Shown piece by piece: positions 50,275 to 58,431 of a DNA stretch of 64,000 bases (positions within the stretch are counted from its first letter, which is position 1; every line of letters begins with the position of its first letter). The notes under the pieces were generated by a model that saw only the letters and a list, made by a program, of their open reading frames with translations, made no database searches and was not told where the DNA came from. The stretch is from Roseateles asaccharophilus (GTDB lineage: Bacteria > Pseudomonadota > Gammaproteobacteria > Burkholderiales > Burkholderiaceae_C), in contig NZ_SNXE01000002.1 in the NCBI RefSeq assembly GCF_004362405.1, positions 426,191-490,190 on the forward strand, read 5' to 3'. Made by a program: the position numbers and the translations under genes.

Positions 50275-50429
50275 CTGTTAAAAAACCTACGTTATGCGTT
50301 TCGACAACTATCGCGTGAAAGATCAACGCACCAGAATGTCGTATACGCTTCGATCGCAGGTTAAGGAGGGGTTTGAGTACCCCCTGAAACGCACTACTGG
50401 GGCACACGCAATAGTTTTTTATAACCTCG
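50269..50429 (+). repeat. Mini-cassette, copy 3 of 3
   Basis: The unit is 161 bp. The possible peptide begins MRFDNYRVKDQRTRMSYTLR and ends after the right boundary (VRHH). It lies just before the last cassette gene. Confidence 0.75.
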
Positions 50430-50458
50430 TTAGGCATCACTAGAAGGAGCGTCCACTC

Positions 50459-50935
50459 ATGCGAAAGAAGACCTCAATCGTATCGATCTTATCTCTGCTA
50501 CTTATTTCTGGCTGCGCGTTCACCCCCAGTTCCCCAGAAGGAATGCGGAATAACGGAACATTTGTCAAGACGTTCTGTTCACAGGCCGCTGCGGACGAAA
50601 CGGCTAAACGCATCGCGGATGGCTGGAAACGTTGCTATTTCATAGGGCCAACTGCATCCGGTCAGCAAGCGGTTGTTGTTGGCGGAGTACCAATGCTGGT
50701 CCCAACTCGGGCAGGGTCAGGCGATTACCTAGATGTGACCACCTCAGGACACAGGATCACGGTTGCAAAGGGCAACATTGGGGCCGGTAATGTGCAAATG
50801 ATGGCCGATATTGAACCAACAGCATCCTGCCCCGCCCAAGTTACCATCCGTGGCGGCAACTTCGCATGGTCAGGAAAGGCCGCAACCGCCGAAGTATTCA
50901 GTGCGAAGCCTGATACTTCATGCAAGGAACTCTAA
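50459..50935 (+). CDS. Lipoprotein of unknown function (last cassette gene)
   Basis: The predicted product has 158 residues. The lipobox LISGCAF follows a short signal. The mature part (TASGQQAVVVGGVPMLVPT, IRGGNFAWSGKAATAEVF) has beta-rich, small-residue character. Family unknown. An AGAAGGAGC ribosome site at 50440-50448 lies before the ATG at 50459. The cassette start TTAGGC has no matching GCCTAAC downstream, so this cassette is probably no longer excisable. Confidence 0.65.
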   Translation: MRKKTSIVSILSLLLISGCAFTPSSPEGMRNNGTFVKTFCSQAAADETAKRIADGWKRCYFIGPTASGQQAVVVGGVPMLVPTRAGSGDYLDVTTSGHRITVAKGNIGAGNVQMMADIEPTASCPAQVTIRGGNFAWSGKAATAEVFSAKPDTSCKEL

Positions 50936-51281
50936 TTGCCGGGTGATCCCTAGCTTGGCTACATGGCCTTCCTGGTAGATAAGCTAGCCCCGCATTGACT
51001 GTTTTCGATACGAGCCTTGGCTGGTTTCCCATCAAGACCTGAGTTTGGGTTCGATGCAGCGCCAAAGAGAACAGACTGCACATCTAAAGGCGGCTGGCAC
51101 CCTCACTCCTCGGGACTGCGCGCGCGCGGGCTCAGCATCGTTGCACTCGGGTTGCGGTGCGGGCCCAGATACCAACCGCTCAGCCCATCAGCTCATCGTC
51201 GCAGCCGCCCAGCGCCCCGCCTCCCCTGACCGTCTCCCACCCCGCCAAGCCACCCCTCCCGCCCTGGGATAATCGCCGGCT
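50936..51281. other. Right flank of the array, no gene
   Basis: There is no supported gene. An inverted repeat CTAGCTT (50950-50956) / AAGCTAG (50981-50987), with a CTAC/GTAG inner pair, may be the remains of an attC hairpin. GC content rises sharply after about 51050. An extended -10 (TGG-GATAAT, 51265-51273) lies 8 bases before the next ATG. Confidence 0.45.
51265..51273 (+). promoter_or_regulatory. Extended -10 promoter directly before mksF
   Basis: TGG followed by GATAAT ends at 51273. Transcription would begin at about 51280, at or next to the ATG at 51282, which has no ribosome site. This suggests a leaderless mRNA. Confidence 0.4.
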
Positions 51282-52721
51282 ATGACCGATCACGCCGCAA
51301 GCGCGGCCCGGGGCGCTCGCACGGTTCCCGTCATCCCTGTCGATGACGCCGCCGACACCGCCACCGAGGCCCTGCGCTTCGAAGACTATTTCCGCGAGGG
51401 TGCCGCGCCGACCGAGGCCTTGCTGTGGTGGCAGCTGGAACGCAACGAGGCCTTGCTGGCCGCGCTGCGGGCCCTGTGCCATGGGCCGGCCGCGCTGGTG
51501 CGCCTGCGCACCTGGGTGTTCATGGAGCTGATGGCGCTGCCGGAGTCGCGCGTGGCGCGCGACACCCTGAACCGCCATTTCCATAGCCTGCGCGAGGAGG
51601 CCCTGGAGCTGGTGCTCAAGCGCCTGCGCGAGGCGGAACTGCTGGCCTGGGACGGCTCCAACCAGGTCTACAGCGTCACGCCCCTGGCCCAGCGCCTGAT
51701 GGGCGTGCTCTCGCCCCTGACCCAGGGCAACTCCGAGCACGATGCCGACCTGGCCGCCATGCTGGCCAATGTGGCCGGCGCCCACACCCTGGGCACCCTG
51801 GACCCGGCCCAGCTGCACCATCTGCAGGCCCAGCTGGCGCGGCTCTACGACGAGTTTGCCGACGCCATTGCCTCCGGCTCGGAGTTCCATCTGCGCCGGG
51901 CGCGCCAGCGTTTCGAGCGTGCGCTCAAGCTGGTGGAGAAGGCCAGCGATGCGCTCAAGGCCATCATCGAGCAGGCCGAGGCCGAGGGCAATGCGCGCCT
52001 GGAGCGCCTGGCGCGCGAGCTGGGCCTGGCCCAGGCGCGCCTGCTGGCCATGGCCAGCCAGTTCAACCGCGCCCTGCAGCAGGTGGACCGCCAGCGCGTG
52101 ACCCTGGGCTCCACCGGCATCACCACCACCGATGTGCGGCTCTGGCTGCAGAACGTGCCCTTCCTGGAGAACCTGGCCCTGGGCGCGCTCTCGCGTCCGG
52201 TGCACCCGGTGCTGGTGGCCCAGCACGAGCTGCTGGACACGACCGAGGCCGAGTTCGAGCGCGACCGCCCCAAGCCGCCGGAAGTGATGGCCCTGCCGCC
52301 GGGCCAGGCCGCGCCGCCGGGCCAGCTGGCCGTGCTGAGCCTGCCGCCCGATATGGACGAGCTGCAGGCCCTGCTGGGCCGCTGGCACGAGGCCGGCCAT
52401 GCCGAGCAAAACCTGGCCCCCGCGGTGCTGGGCGGCAGCTATGCGCGCGCGGCCTACCGCGCCCAGCTCCTGCCCCTCTTGGGCGACGCCCAGGCCCAGC
52501 ATCTGAGCGGCGCCACCGGCGATATGGCGCGCCAGCCCTGGCGGGTGCGCTGGTCGGCCGAGCAGGCGCCGGTGGACGATGAGTATGTGCAGTGGATGAG
52601 CCACGGCGTGCTCTACAGCACCGAACGCCAGGCCGCGCCCACCCCCCCCGAGACGCCATCCCCGGCCGCCCCCGAGGCTGCTGCCGCCTCCGCCGCTGCC
52701 CCTTCTTCCGAGACCCCATGA
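51282..52721 (+). CDS. mksF: MksF-type kleisin subunit of an Mks condensin
   Basis: The predicted product has 479 residues. An N-terminal winged-helix region (RFEDYFREGAAPTEALLWW, VFMELMALPESRVARDTLNRHF) is followed by long helices (QRFERALKLVEKASDALKAIIEQAEAEGNARLERLA) and a C-terminal winged-helix-like segment. A low-complexity Ala/Pro tail ends it. The order and the overlapping genes that follow identify it as the kleisin of a MukBEF-like complex. The complex loops or moves DNA and can restrict plasmids. The start is the only ATG compatible with the predicted promoter. Confidence 0.8.
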   Translation: MTDHAASAARGARTVPVIPVDDAADTATEALRFEDYFREGAAPTEALLWWQLERNEALLAALRALCHGPAALVRLRTWVFMELMALPESRVARDTLNRHFHSLREEALELVLKRLREAELLAWDGSNQVYSVTPLAQRLMGVLSPLTQGNSEHDADLAAMLANVAGAHTLGTLDPAQLHHLQAQLARLYDEFADAIASGSEFHLRRARQRFERALKLVEKASDALKAIIEQAEAEGNARLERLARELGLAQARLLAMASQFNRALQQVDRQRVTLGSTGITTTDVRLWLQNVPFLENLALGALSRPVHPVLVAQHELLDTTEAEFERDRPKPPEVMALPPGQAAPPGQLAVLSLPPDMDELQALLGRWHEAGHAEQNLAPAVLGGSYARAAYRAQLLPLLGDAQAQHLSGATGDMARQPWRVRWSAEQAPVDDEYVQWMSHGVLYSTERQAAPTPPETPSPAAPEAAAASAAAPSSETP

Positions 52722-53506
52722 GCCAACACGCTTTCGACGAGGCCGCCCAGCTGGCGGCCCAACTGCTGGCCCGCCGCTGGCTGCCGCGCAACCATGCCCT
52801 GGTGCGCCGCGCCCTGATCGACACCGAGCTCTGGGCCGCGCTGAACCAGCGCCTGGCCGCCGTGGGCATGCGCGTGATCGACAACCTCTATGCCGACCAC
52901 ATCTGCCTGGCCATGCTGCGCCCGGCCGAGGTCTCGGTCTTTGGCGAGACGGGCCTGGCCGCCAACAACAATCTGGACCTGCCGCGCGACGGCGTGGCCT
53001 TGCTGGTGGTGCTGTGGTCCCTGATCGTGCTGCCCAAGCGCCAGCGCCAGATCGCCCGCGCCGATGCGCAGGACGGGGAAGCAGGGCAGGGCGAGATGTT
53101 TGCCACCGACAAGCCCCTGCCCCTGGCCGCCAGCGTCTCGCCCACGGTGAGCTACCGCAGTCTGCTGGCCGACTTCGGCAACCAGCTGGGCAAGAAGATG
53201 CGGCTGGACGCCAACCTCAAGCTGCTGGAGCGCAACGGCTTCATCATCCGCCGCGGCGAAGACATCGCCGAGGGGCCGCTGCTGGACCTGCTGCTGGACT
53301 ACGAGACCCTGGCCCCGCGCATCCTGGACGGCGCCCTGGCCGATGTGCTGGCGCGCAGCACCGACCCCACGGTGGCGCCCCTGCTGGCCAAGCTGCGCCA
53401 GGCCGAGCAGGAGGAGCTGCCCGATGCGCTGGACGATGAGCCGGCGCCGCAAGCCGCTGTCGCGCCCCAGCACAACCAGAACAACGAAAACAACAGCGAG
53501 TCCTGA
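52718..53506 (+). CDS. mksE: MksE-type (kite) subunit of an Mks condensin
   Basis: The predicted product has 262 residues and overlaps mksF by 4 bases (ATGA). The start ATG lies at 52718. It has two winged-helix-like parts: HALVRRALIDTELWAALNQRLAAVGMRVIDN, and FGNQLGKKMRLDANLKLLERNGFIIRRGEDIAEG. The end is Asn/Gln-rich. It is the small subunit bridging the kleisin to the SMC arms. Confidence 0.8.
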   Translation: MSQHAFDEAAQLAAQLLARRWLPRNHALVRRALIDTELWAALNQRLAAVGMRVIDNLYADHICLAMLRPAEVSVFGETGLAANNNLDLPRDGVALLVVLWSLIVLPKRQRQIARADAQDGEAGQGEMFATDKPLPLAASVSPTVSYRSLLADFGNQLGKKMRLDANLKLLERNGFIIRRGEDIAEGPLLDLLLDYETLAPRILDGALADVLARSTDPTVAPLLAKLRQAEQEELPDALDDEPAPQAAVAPQHNQNNENNSES

Positions 53507-53512
53507 TCCACC

Positions 53513-56356
53513 ATGTTTCATCTGCAATCGCTGGAGCTGCTGCACTGGGACTACTGCCGCCGCGTTTCCATGCCGCTGGACGGTTCCATCATCACCATCG
53601 CCGGCCCCAATGGCTCGGGCAAGACCACCTTGCTGGATGCCATGCGCACCCTGCTGGGCCTGGAGTGCTCGGGCGGCCGCACCTACAAGACCTATGCCCG
53701 CCACGCCAATGCCGAGACGGCCTGGCTGCGCGCCCTGGTGGACAACCGCCCGCGCGGGCGCCAGAACAGCTCGCGGCCCTTTGCCAGCTCCCTGCTCTAT
53801 GCCGACCAGGTGACCCTGGCCTGCCGCATCGAGCGCCAGGGCGGCGACTGGGTGCGCCGCTACATCATGGTGGACGGGGTGCATGAGATCGAGGCCCTGA
53901 CCGACAAGGCCGAGAAGGACTGGCTGGGCATCGAGGCCTGGAAGCGCCGCCTGGAGGCCGCGGGCCTGACCCGCGCCATCGGCCGCGTGCTGGCCCTGGA
54001 GCAGGGCCAGACCGACCGCCTGTGCGAGCTCAGCCCCAAGGAGTTGCTGCGTCTGGTGTTCGAGGTCTTTGGCGACCAGGAGGTGCTGGACCGCTACGAC
54101 CAGGCCCGCAGCCACCAGCAGCAGCTGATGAAGGAGGTGGAGCAGGCCACCCATGAGCTCTCGCACGCCCAGGCCCAGCTCTCCGACCTGGCCAACCGCG
54201 TGAACAGCTATCAGCAGTACCAGCTGCGCCTGAAGGAGCGCGAGCGCCTGGCCACCGAGGTGGTGCCGGTGCTGCAATGGTCCGAGGGCCGCCAGCGCCT
54301 GGCCCAGCAGCTGCGCGAGCTGCACCGCCAGCGCCTCTTCGCCTCGGGTGACCGGCGCCAGATGTCGGCCAAGCGGGCCGAGCTGCATGCCTTGTTTGAA
54401 AAGGTGGAGGCCGCCAAGCGCCGCCTGCAGGAGCTGGAAAGCGAGCGCAAGCAGGCGCGCGCGGCTTTTGACGCCGCCCGCGAGGCCGAGCGCCCCATGG
54501 AGCTGCTGGCCAAGCGCGAGGAAGAGCTCAAGACCCTGGCCGCGGTGGAGACCGATGGCGCGGAGCTGAGCCAGCGCCTGGAACACCTGAGCAGCCAGCA
54601 GCATGCGCTGCGTGAGGCCTTCACGCGCCAGAACGACCAGTCGCGCAAGGCCCAGGCCGCCATGGACGCGCTCAGCGGCCAGCGCCTGCCGCCGCCGCCG
54701 CCCGAGGTCTCGCGCTTTCGCAAGGCGCTGGACGAGGCGGGCATTGCCCACCATGTGCTGGCCGATTGCATCGACATCGCCGACGAGACCTGGCGCGCCG
54801 CGGCCGAGGGCTTTCTGCGCCCCTCGCGCTGGGTGGTGGTGCTGGAGCGCTCGTCGGACGAGGGCCGTGCCTTCGGCCTGGCCGCCAAGGAGCGCTACCG
54901 CCACTATGTGGTGGGCGATGCCGAAAGCGCCCCGGCCCTGCCGCCCAAGGACTCCCTGCTGGCGGCGCTGAACATCAATGCCAAGCTGCCGGGCTGGCTG
55001 CTGCGCCAACTGGCCAGCATCCGCTGCGTCAAGGACACCGAGGCCGGCGCCCAGTATTCCAAGTCGTCCGGCGGTGAGTGGATCACCCAGGACGCCTACT
55101 ACCGCGACGGCCGCGGCGGCCGCAGCCTCTGGGTGGAGGCGCGCGACTACCAGTTCGGCGCCTCGGCCCTGGACTCGCGCCGCGCCTCGCTGGAGCGCGA
55201 GCTCAGCCGCTACGACGTGGAGCTCACCCGCATCGCCAAGGAACAGGCCGAGGTGGAGCGCCAGCTCAAAGATGCGCAAAAAGCCGCCCAGGGCCACAAG
55301 GCCGCACAGGAGCTGGCCGAGCGCGCCGCCGAGTTTGCCGAAGGCCGCGCCCGTCTGGCCGGCCTGCGCCAGGCGCGGGTGGAGGCCGCCGGCCGCATGG
55401 CGGCCCTGGACGGCGAGCATGACCGCGCCCTGACCCAGGCCACGCGCAGCGAACGCGATTACGAGGCCGCCCAGGGCGGGCTCAAGGCCAGCGAGGACAA
55501 TGTGCTGCGCGGCCAGCGCGAGCAGGAGCAGCGCCTGCAGGAGCTGCGCGCCAGCGCCCGTGCCTCGCGCGAGGCCGGGGCCAAGTTCCCGGTCAGCTGG
55601 ATCCAGCCGGCGCGCATTGCCCAGCTGCGCGACGAGTTCGAGAACGCCAAGCAGGCCGAGATCGCGATGCGCCATGTGCAGCAGGAGCTGGACACGGGCC
55701 TCAACAACGGCACCTGGGAAACCGATGTGGCGGTGCAGGAGCGCCATGCGCGCATGAGCGTCTCGGTGCTGGAGCAGAGCACCCAGCTGGACGACCGCCG
55801 CGCCAGCAATGAGATGGCGCGCATCGCCGCCTTCAATGCCCGCGAACGCTATATCGATGTGCTGCGCGCCACGGTGCGCCGCTACAAGAAGAACGTGCAG
55901 GAGCTGGGCGAGCTGGCGGGCGTGATCGCCCAGGCCGAGCTGCCGCATCTGGACAACGACGATATGGTGCTGGCCCAGGCCGGCCTGCATGTGCGCTTCA
56001 ACTTCGACGGCAAGGGCGAGGTGGGCCTGAACGACGGCGAGGCCTCGGGCGGCCAGCAGGTGCTCAAGAGCCTGATCCTGCTGGTGGCCCTGATGAAGGA
56101 CGACGAGACGCCCGGCGGCTTTGTCTTCATCGACGAGCCCTTCGCCCACCTGGACGTGCGCAATATCCAGCTGGTCGGCCACTTCCTGCGCAGCACCCGC
56201 GCCCAGTACCTGCTGACCACGCCCATCACGCACAACGTGGAGGTCTTCGAGCCCAGCGAGATCACCCTGGTCACCAGCAAGAAGCCGCGCGGCGAACGCT
56301 GGGCCCCGCCCATCGCGGTGATCCAGCGCCGGCCCGAGAAATCGATCTACGACTGA
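53513..56356 (+). CDS. mksB: MksB-type SMC ATPase
   Basis: The predicted product has 947 residues. The Walker A motif is GPNGSGKTTLLDAMRT at the start of the protein. A long coiled coil is interrupted by a hinge at about 400-560. The ABC signature DGEASGGQQVLKSLIL and Walker B GFVFIDEPFAHLD close the head at the end. It is shorter than MukB but of normal MksB/JetC size. ATP-driven DNA loop formation is expected. No MksG/JetD nuclease gene follows (the next gene is a PilZ protein), so it looks like the three-gene form rather than a complete Wadjet system. Confidence 0.87.
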   Translation: MFHLQSLELLHWDYCRRVSMPLDGSIITIAGPNGSGKTTLLDAMRTLLGLECSGGRTYKTYARHANAETAWLRALVDNRPRGRQNSSRPFASSLLYADQVTLACRIERQGGDWVRRYIMVDGVHEIEALTDKAEKDWLGIEAWKRRLEAAGLTRAIGRVLALEQGQTDRLCELSPKELLRLVFEVFGDQEVLDRYDQARSHQQQLMKEVEQATHELSHAQAQLSDLANRVNSYQQYQLRLKERERLATEVVPVLQWSEGRQRLAQQLRELHRQRLFASGDRRQMSAKRAELHALFEKVEAAKRRLQELESERKQARAAFDAAREAERPMELLAKREEELKTLAAVETDGAELSQRLEHLSSQQHALREAFTRQNDQSRKAQAAMDALSGQRLPPPPPEVSRFRKALDEAGIAHHVLADCIDIADETWRAAAEGFLRPSRWVVVLERSSDEGRAFGLAAKERYRHYVVGDAESAPALPPKDSLLAALNINAKLPGWLLRQLASIRCVKDTEAGAQYSKSSGGEWITQDAYYRDGRGGRSLWVEARDYQFGASALDSRRASLERELSRYDVELTRIAKEQAEVERQLKDAQKAAQGHKAAQELAERAAEFAEGRARLAGLRQARVEAAGRMAALDGEHDRALTQATRSERDYEAAQGGLKASEDNVLRGQREQEQRLQELRASARASREAGAKFPVSWIQPARIAQLRDEFENAKQAEIAMRHVQQELDTGLNNGTWETDVAVQERHARMSVSVLEQSTQLDDRRASNEMARIAAFNARERYIDVLRATVRRYKKNVQELGELAGVIAQAELPHLDNDDMVLAQAGLHVRFNFDGKGEVGLNDGEASGGQQVLKSLILLVALMKDDETPGGFVFIDEPFAHLDVRNIQLVGHFLRSTRAQYLLTTPITHNVEVFEPSEITLVTSKKPRGERWAPPIAVIQRRPEKSIYD

Positions 56357-56372
56357 GGCCCCGGGCGGGCCT
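56356..56372. terminator. Possible bidirectional hairpin between mksB and the PilZ gene
   Basis: AGGCCC pairs with GGGCCT around CGGGC, touching both stop codons. The T-run is poor on both sides. Confidence 0.35.
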
Positions 56373-56872
56373 CACTCCAGCGAGGTCGGTGTGGGCTGCC
56401 AGACGCCCGCGCTGACATGCTCGTAGAGCACGCAGCGCACCCAGCGCGGCTGACCGCGCGTGAGCGGCAGGCTCAGGTGATGCCGCAGAAACTGCTCGGC
56501 CTCGCTGTCGGCGTCCTGGAACTCGAAGCCGCTGCACAGGCCCAGGGCGCTCAGAGGCTGGCTCCAGACGCGGCGCACCCGGGCGCCGAACTGAGGCACA
56601 CGCTCGTCCTCGCCCAGCAGCAGGCGCATTTCATAGCAGCTGCCCTCCAGGGGCTGCTCGCTGCGAGTGAGCACCCGGATGCCGCGCTCGCTCAGGTCCA
56701 GCACCACGCCACCGGCGGCCTCGGCATGACGGGCCGGCTTGAAGACCCAGACCGGGATCTGCTCCCGCTGCACCGGCACCAGAAAGAACTCCACTCGATC
56801 GTGGCGTCGGCGCTGGGCCTCGGGGACTTGGCCTTGTGGCGTCGGGCTGCGCTCAGGTTGCATCACCGTCAT
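56372..56872 (-). CDS. PilZ domain protein
   Basis: The predicted product has 166 residues. The cyclic di-GMP-binding motifs are both present: RRHDR (R22 and R26 of the RxxxR motif) and DLSERG (59-64, the D/NxSxxG motif), followed by a beta-barrel-type sequence. It should bind cyclic di-GMP made by the cyclases in this window or elsewhere. The target is unknown. There is no membrane segment. It converges on mksB. Confidence 0.88.
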   Translation of the reverse strand: MTVMQPERSPTPQGQVPEAQRRRHDRVEFFLVPVQREQIPVWVFKPARHAEAAGGVVLDLSERGIRVLTRSEQPLEGSCYEMRLLLGEDERVPQFGARVRRVWSQPLSALGLCSGFEFQDADSEAEQFLRHHLSLPLTRGQPRWVRCVLYEHVSAGVWQPTPTSLE

Positions 56873-57171
56873 GGTTCTGTCGTCCTTCTTCCTTTGACAG
56901 CCTGCCCAGCAGGCCTGGTGGCCGGATTGGCTGCATTGCAGCAGGCGCAGATCACAGGGTCATGAAGGCTGTACGGGGCGCTTTGCAGCCGGACTGTGAG
57001 CCATGCTACGCCCTCTGCCATCGCTCCGCTACGGTCCCTGGCGGGCGCATTCCGGCACGCAGGGGGAAATGAAAAGACCCCGCCGGCCCGAGCCGCGGGG
57101 TCTTGCAGGTGGGCGCTGTGGCCCAGCAGCCGGGCGGGCCCGTTGGTACGGGCGTCCGCCGGGCGGCTCGA
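56873..57171. other. Intergenic stretch with the TerC terminator
   Basis: 299 bases have no supported gene on either strand. The only structure seen is the minus-strand terminator at 57072-57104. The small open frames here have no ribosome site or family match. Confidence 0.5.
57072..57104 (-). terminator. Rho-independent terminator of the TerC gene
   Basis: On the minus strand a 10-bp perfect stem (57104-57095 with 57083-57074) is followed by TTTT. It lies 68 bases after the terC stop. Confidence 0.85.
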
Positions 57172-58143
57172 TCAGGAGCCGGGCGTGTGGCTGTCGATCT
57201 TGGGAGCGGTGCGCACGCTCAGGATCATGGTCAGAGCCAGCACGACCACCACCACACCCAGGGACACCATCACCGGGATCTTGTAGATGTCGATCAGCAT
57301 CATCTTCACGCCGATGAAGGACAGCACGATCGCCAGGCCATAGCTGAGCAGATGGAACTTGGCGGCCATCGCTGCCAGCAGGAAGTACATCGCCCGCAGA
57401 CCCAGGATCGCGAAGATATTGGAGGTCAGCACGATGAAGGGATCGTTGGTGATGGCGAAGATCGCAGGGATCGAGTCCACGGCGAAGATCACGTCGGTGA
57501 TGCCCACCAGGGCGATGACCAGCAGCAGGGGCGTGGCCAGGCGCTTGCCGCGCTGGACCGTGAAGAAACGCTCGCCGTCGAACTTGTCGCTGACCGGCAT
57601 GATCTTGCGCAGCAGCTTGAGCGCCGGATTGCTCTCCAGATCGGGCTCCTGGCCGGCTGCCCACCACATCTTGATACCCGTGATCAGCAGGAAGGCGCCG
57701 AACACATAGAGGATCCAGTGGAACTGCGCGATCAGCCAACTGCCCACCAGAATCATCACGGTGCGCAGCACGATGGCGCCGATGATGCCGTACATCAGCA
57801 CCCGCTTCTGGTACGCCGCCGGCACCGAGAAGTAGGTGAAGATCATCAGGAAGACGAAGATATTGTCGACGGCCAGCGATTTCTCGATCAGATAGCCGGT
57901 CAGAAACTCCAGCGATTTGGTGGTCGCCAGTTCGGAGCTTCCGGTGCTGTCCTTCACGGCCCACCAGAACAGCGCGTTGAAGGCCAGGCTCAGGCCGACC
58001 CAGACCAAGGACCAGTTGATGGCTTCCTTGACGCTGACTTCATGGGCGCCCTGCTTGCGCAGTACGACAAAGTCCACAAACAAGGCCACCAGCACGCTGA
58101 CGACAAAAAAGATCCACAGCCACAGTGGCGCAATCGTGGTCAT
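57172..58143 (-). CDS. alx: TerC/Alx family manganese-type membrane transporter
   Basis: The predicted product has 323 residues and about nine helices. The family segments SLAVDNIFVFLMIFTYF and IALVGITDVIFAVDSIPAI, each with the charged residues that form the metal site, are intact. Alx/TerC proteins export Mn2+ or respond to it (E. coli Alx). The gene is preceded by a yybP-ykoY riboswitch, which supports a manganese role. A strong terminator follows. Confidence 0.92.
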   Translation of the reverse strand: MTTIAPLWLWIFFVVSVLVALFVDFVVLRKQGAHEVSVKEAINWSLVWVGLSLAFNALFWWAVKDSTGSSELATTKSLEFLTGYLIEKSLAVDNIFVFLMIFTYFSVPAAYQKRVLMYGIIGAIVLRTVMILVGSWLIAQFHWILYVFGAFLLITGIKMWWAAGQEPDLESNPALKLLRKIMPVSDKFDGERFFTVQRGKRLATPLLLVIALVGITDVIFAVDSIPAIFAITNDPFIVLTSNIFAILGLRAMYFLLAAMAAKFHLLSYGLAIVLSFIGVKMMLIDIYKIPVMVSLGVVVVVLALTMILSVRTAPKIDSHTPGS

Positions 58144-58179
58144 TGATTACCTCTGGAACAAGACAGACAGGGTGATTGA

Positions 58180-58195
58180 CATGGCGGGCGCCATG
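58180..58195 (-). promoter_or_regulatory. Hairpin between riboswitch and terC start
   Basis: CATGGCG-GG-CGCCATG is a perfect 7-bp inverted repeat 36 bases upstream of the ATG. No T-run follows, so if it is the expression platform it would act on translation or on Rho rather than as an intrinsic terminator. Confidence 0.45.
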
Positions 58196-58199
58196 CGAT

Positions 58200-58330
58200 C
58201 CGTAAGGTCTTGCGGGGCATAGCCGGCGAGATGCCGGCAGCTGCGGGGCCCGGGTGCATGCCTGGGAGGCACGCTCCGTATTGACGGGCCAACGCCACGG
58301 CCTTGCGCCATGTAGCTACTCCCCTTGCGG
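58200..58330 (-). promoter_or_regulatory. yybP-ykoY manganese riboswitch
   Basis: Read on the minus strand, the stretch contains AAGGGGAGTAGCTAC near its 5' end (58325-58311), CGTCAATACGG in the middle, and GCAAGACCTTACGG at its 3' end (58213-58200). These are the conserved elements of the yybP-ykoY RNA (GGGGAGUAG, and GCAAGACCUU closing the first helix). The end helix pairs CCGCAAG with CTTACGG with one mismatch. Members of this class sense Mn2+ and turn on Alx/MntP-like exporters. Confidence 0.85.
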
Positions 58331-58431
58331 AAGCGCGGATTCTGCCTGATCGGAAAAGGGCGTCAAGAGCTTGGGGGTTTTCAGGGGCGGACGCGCCGCC
58401 GCGGCTTGGCGCGGCAGCCGTCGCGGTGCGA

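Larger units (their letters stand above)
43860..50935 (+). mobile_element. Integron gene-cassette array without integrase (CALIN type)
   Basis: All real genes here point the same way. They are separated by sites with the integron core (GTTRRRY) and an inverse core (RYYYAAC). In several cassettes the inverse core is complementary to that cassette's own first bases: TTAGAA with TTCTAAC, TTAGGC with GCCTAAC (twice). That is the expected rule for excisable cassettes. Base composition is clearly AT-richer than the flanks. No tyrosine recombinase is encoded in the array or near its ends. The last cassette lacks a visible attC. Confidence 0.85.

Noticed and set aside
45209-50429. CRISPR array
   Set aside because: The three repeated units are about 162 bp, unevenly spaced by whole genes, and no cas genes are present.
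45209-50429. Insertion sequence or group II intron as source of the repeats
   Set aside because: Too short for a transposase or intron, no target-site duplication, and boundaries coincide with integron cores.
45889-50440. Minus-strand frames across two mini-cassette copies (starting MCPSSAFQGVLKPLL...)
   Set aside because: They run across attC boundaries and change with the neighbouring cassette, so they are unlikely genes.
52613-56233. A 1206-codon open frame on the minus strand opposite mksB and mksE
   Set aside because: It lies antisense to three well-supported genes, shows no family motif and has the Gln/Ala/Leu-rich composition typical of shadow frames in GC-rich DNA.
56357-57171. JetD/MksG nuclease that would complete a Wadjet system
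   Set aside because: The gene after mksB is a PilZ protein on the other strand, followed by an empty intergenic stretch.
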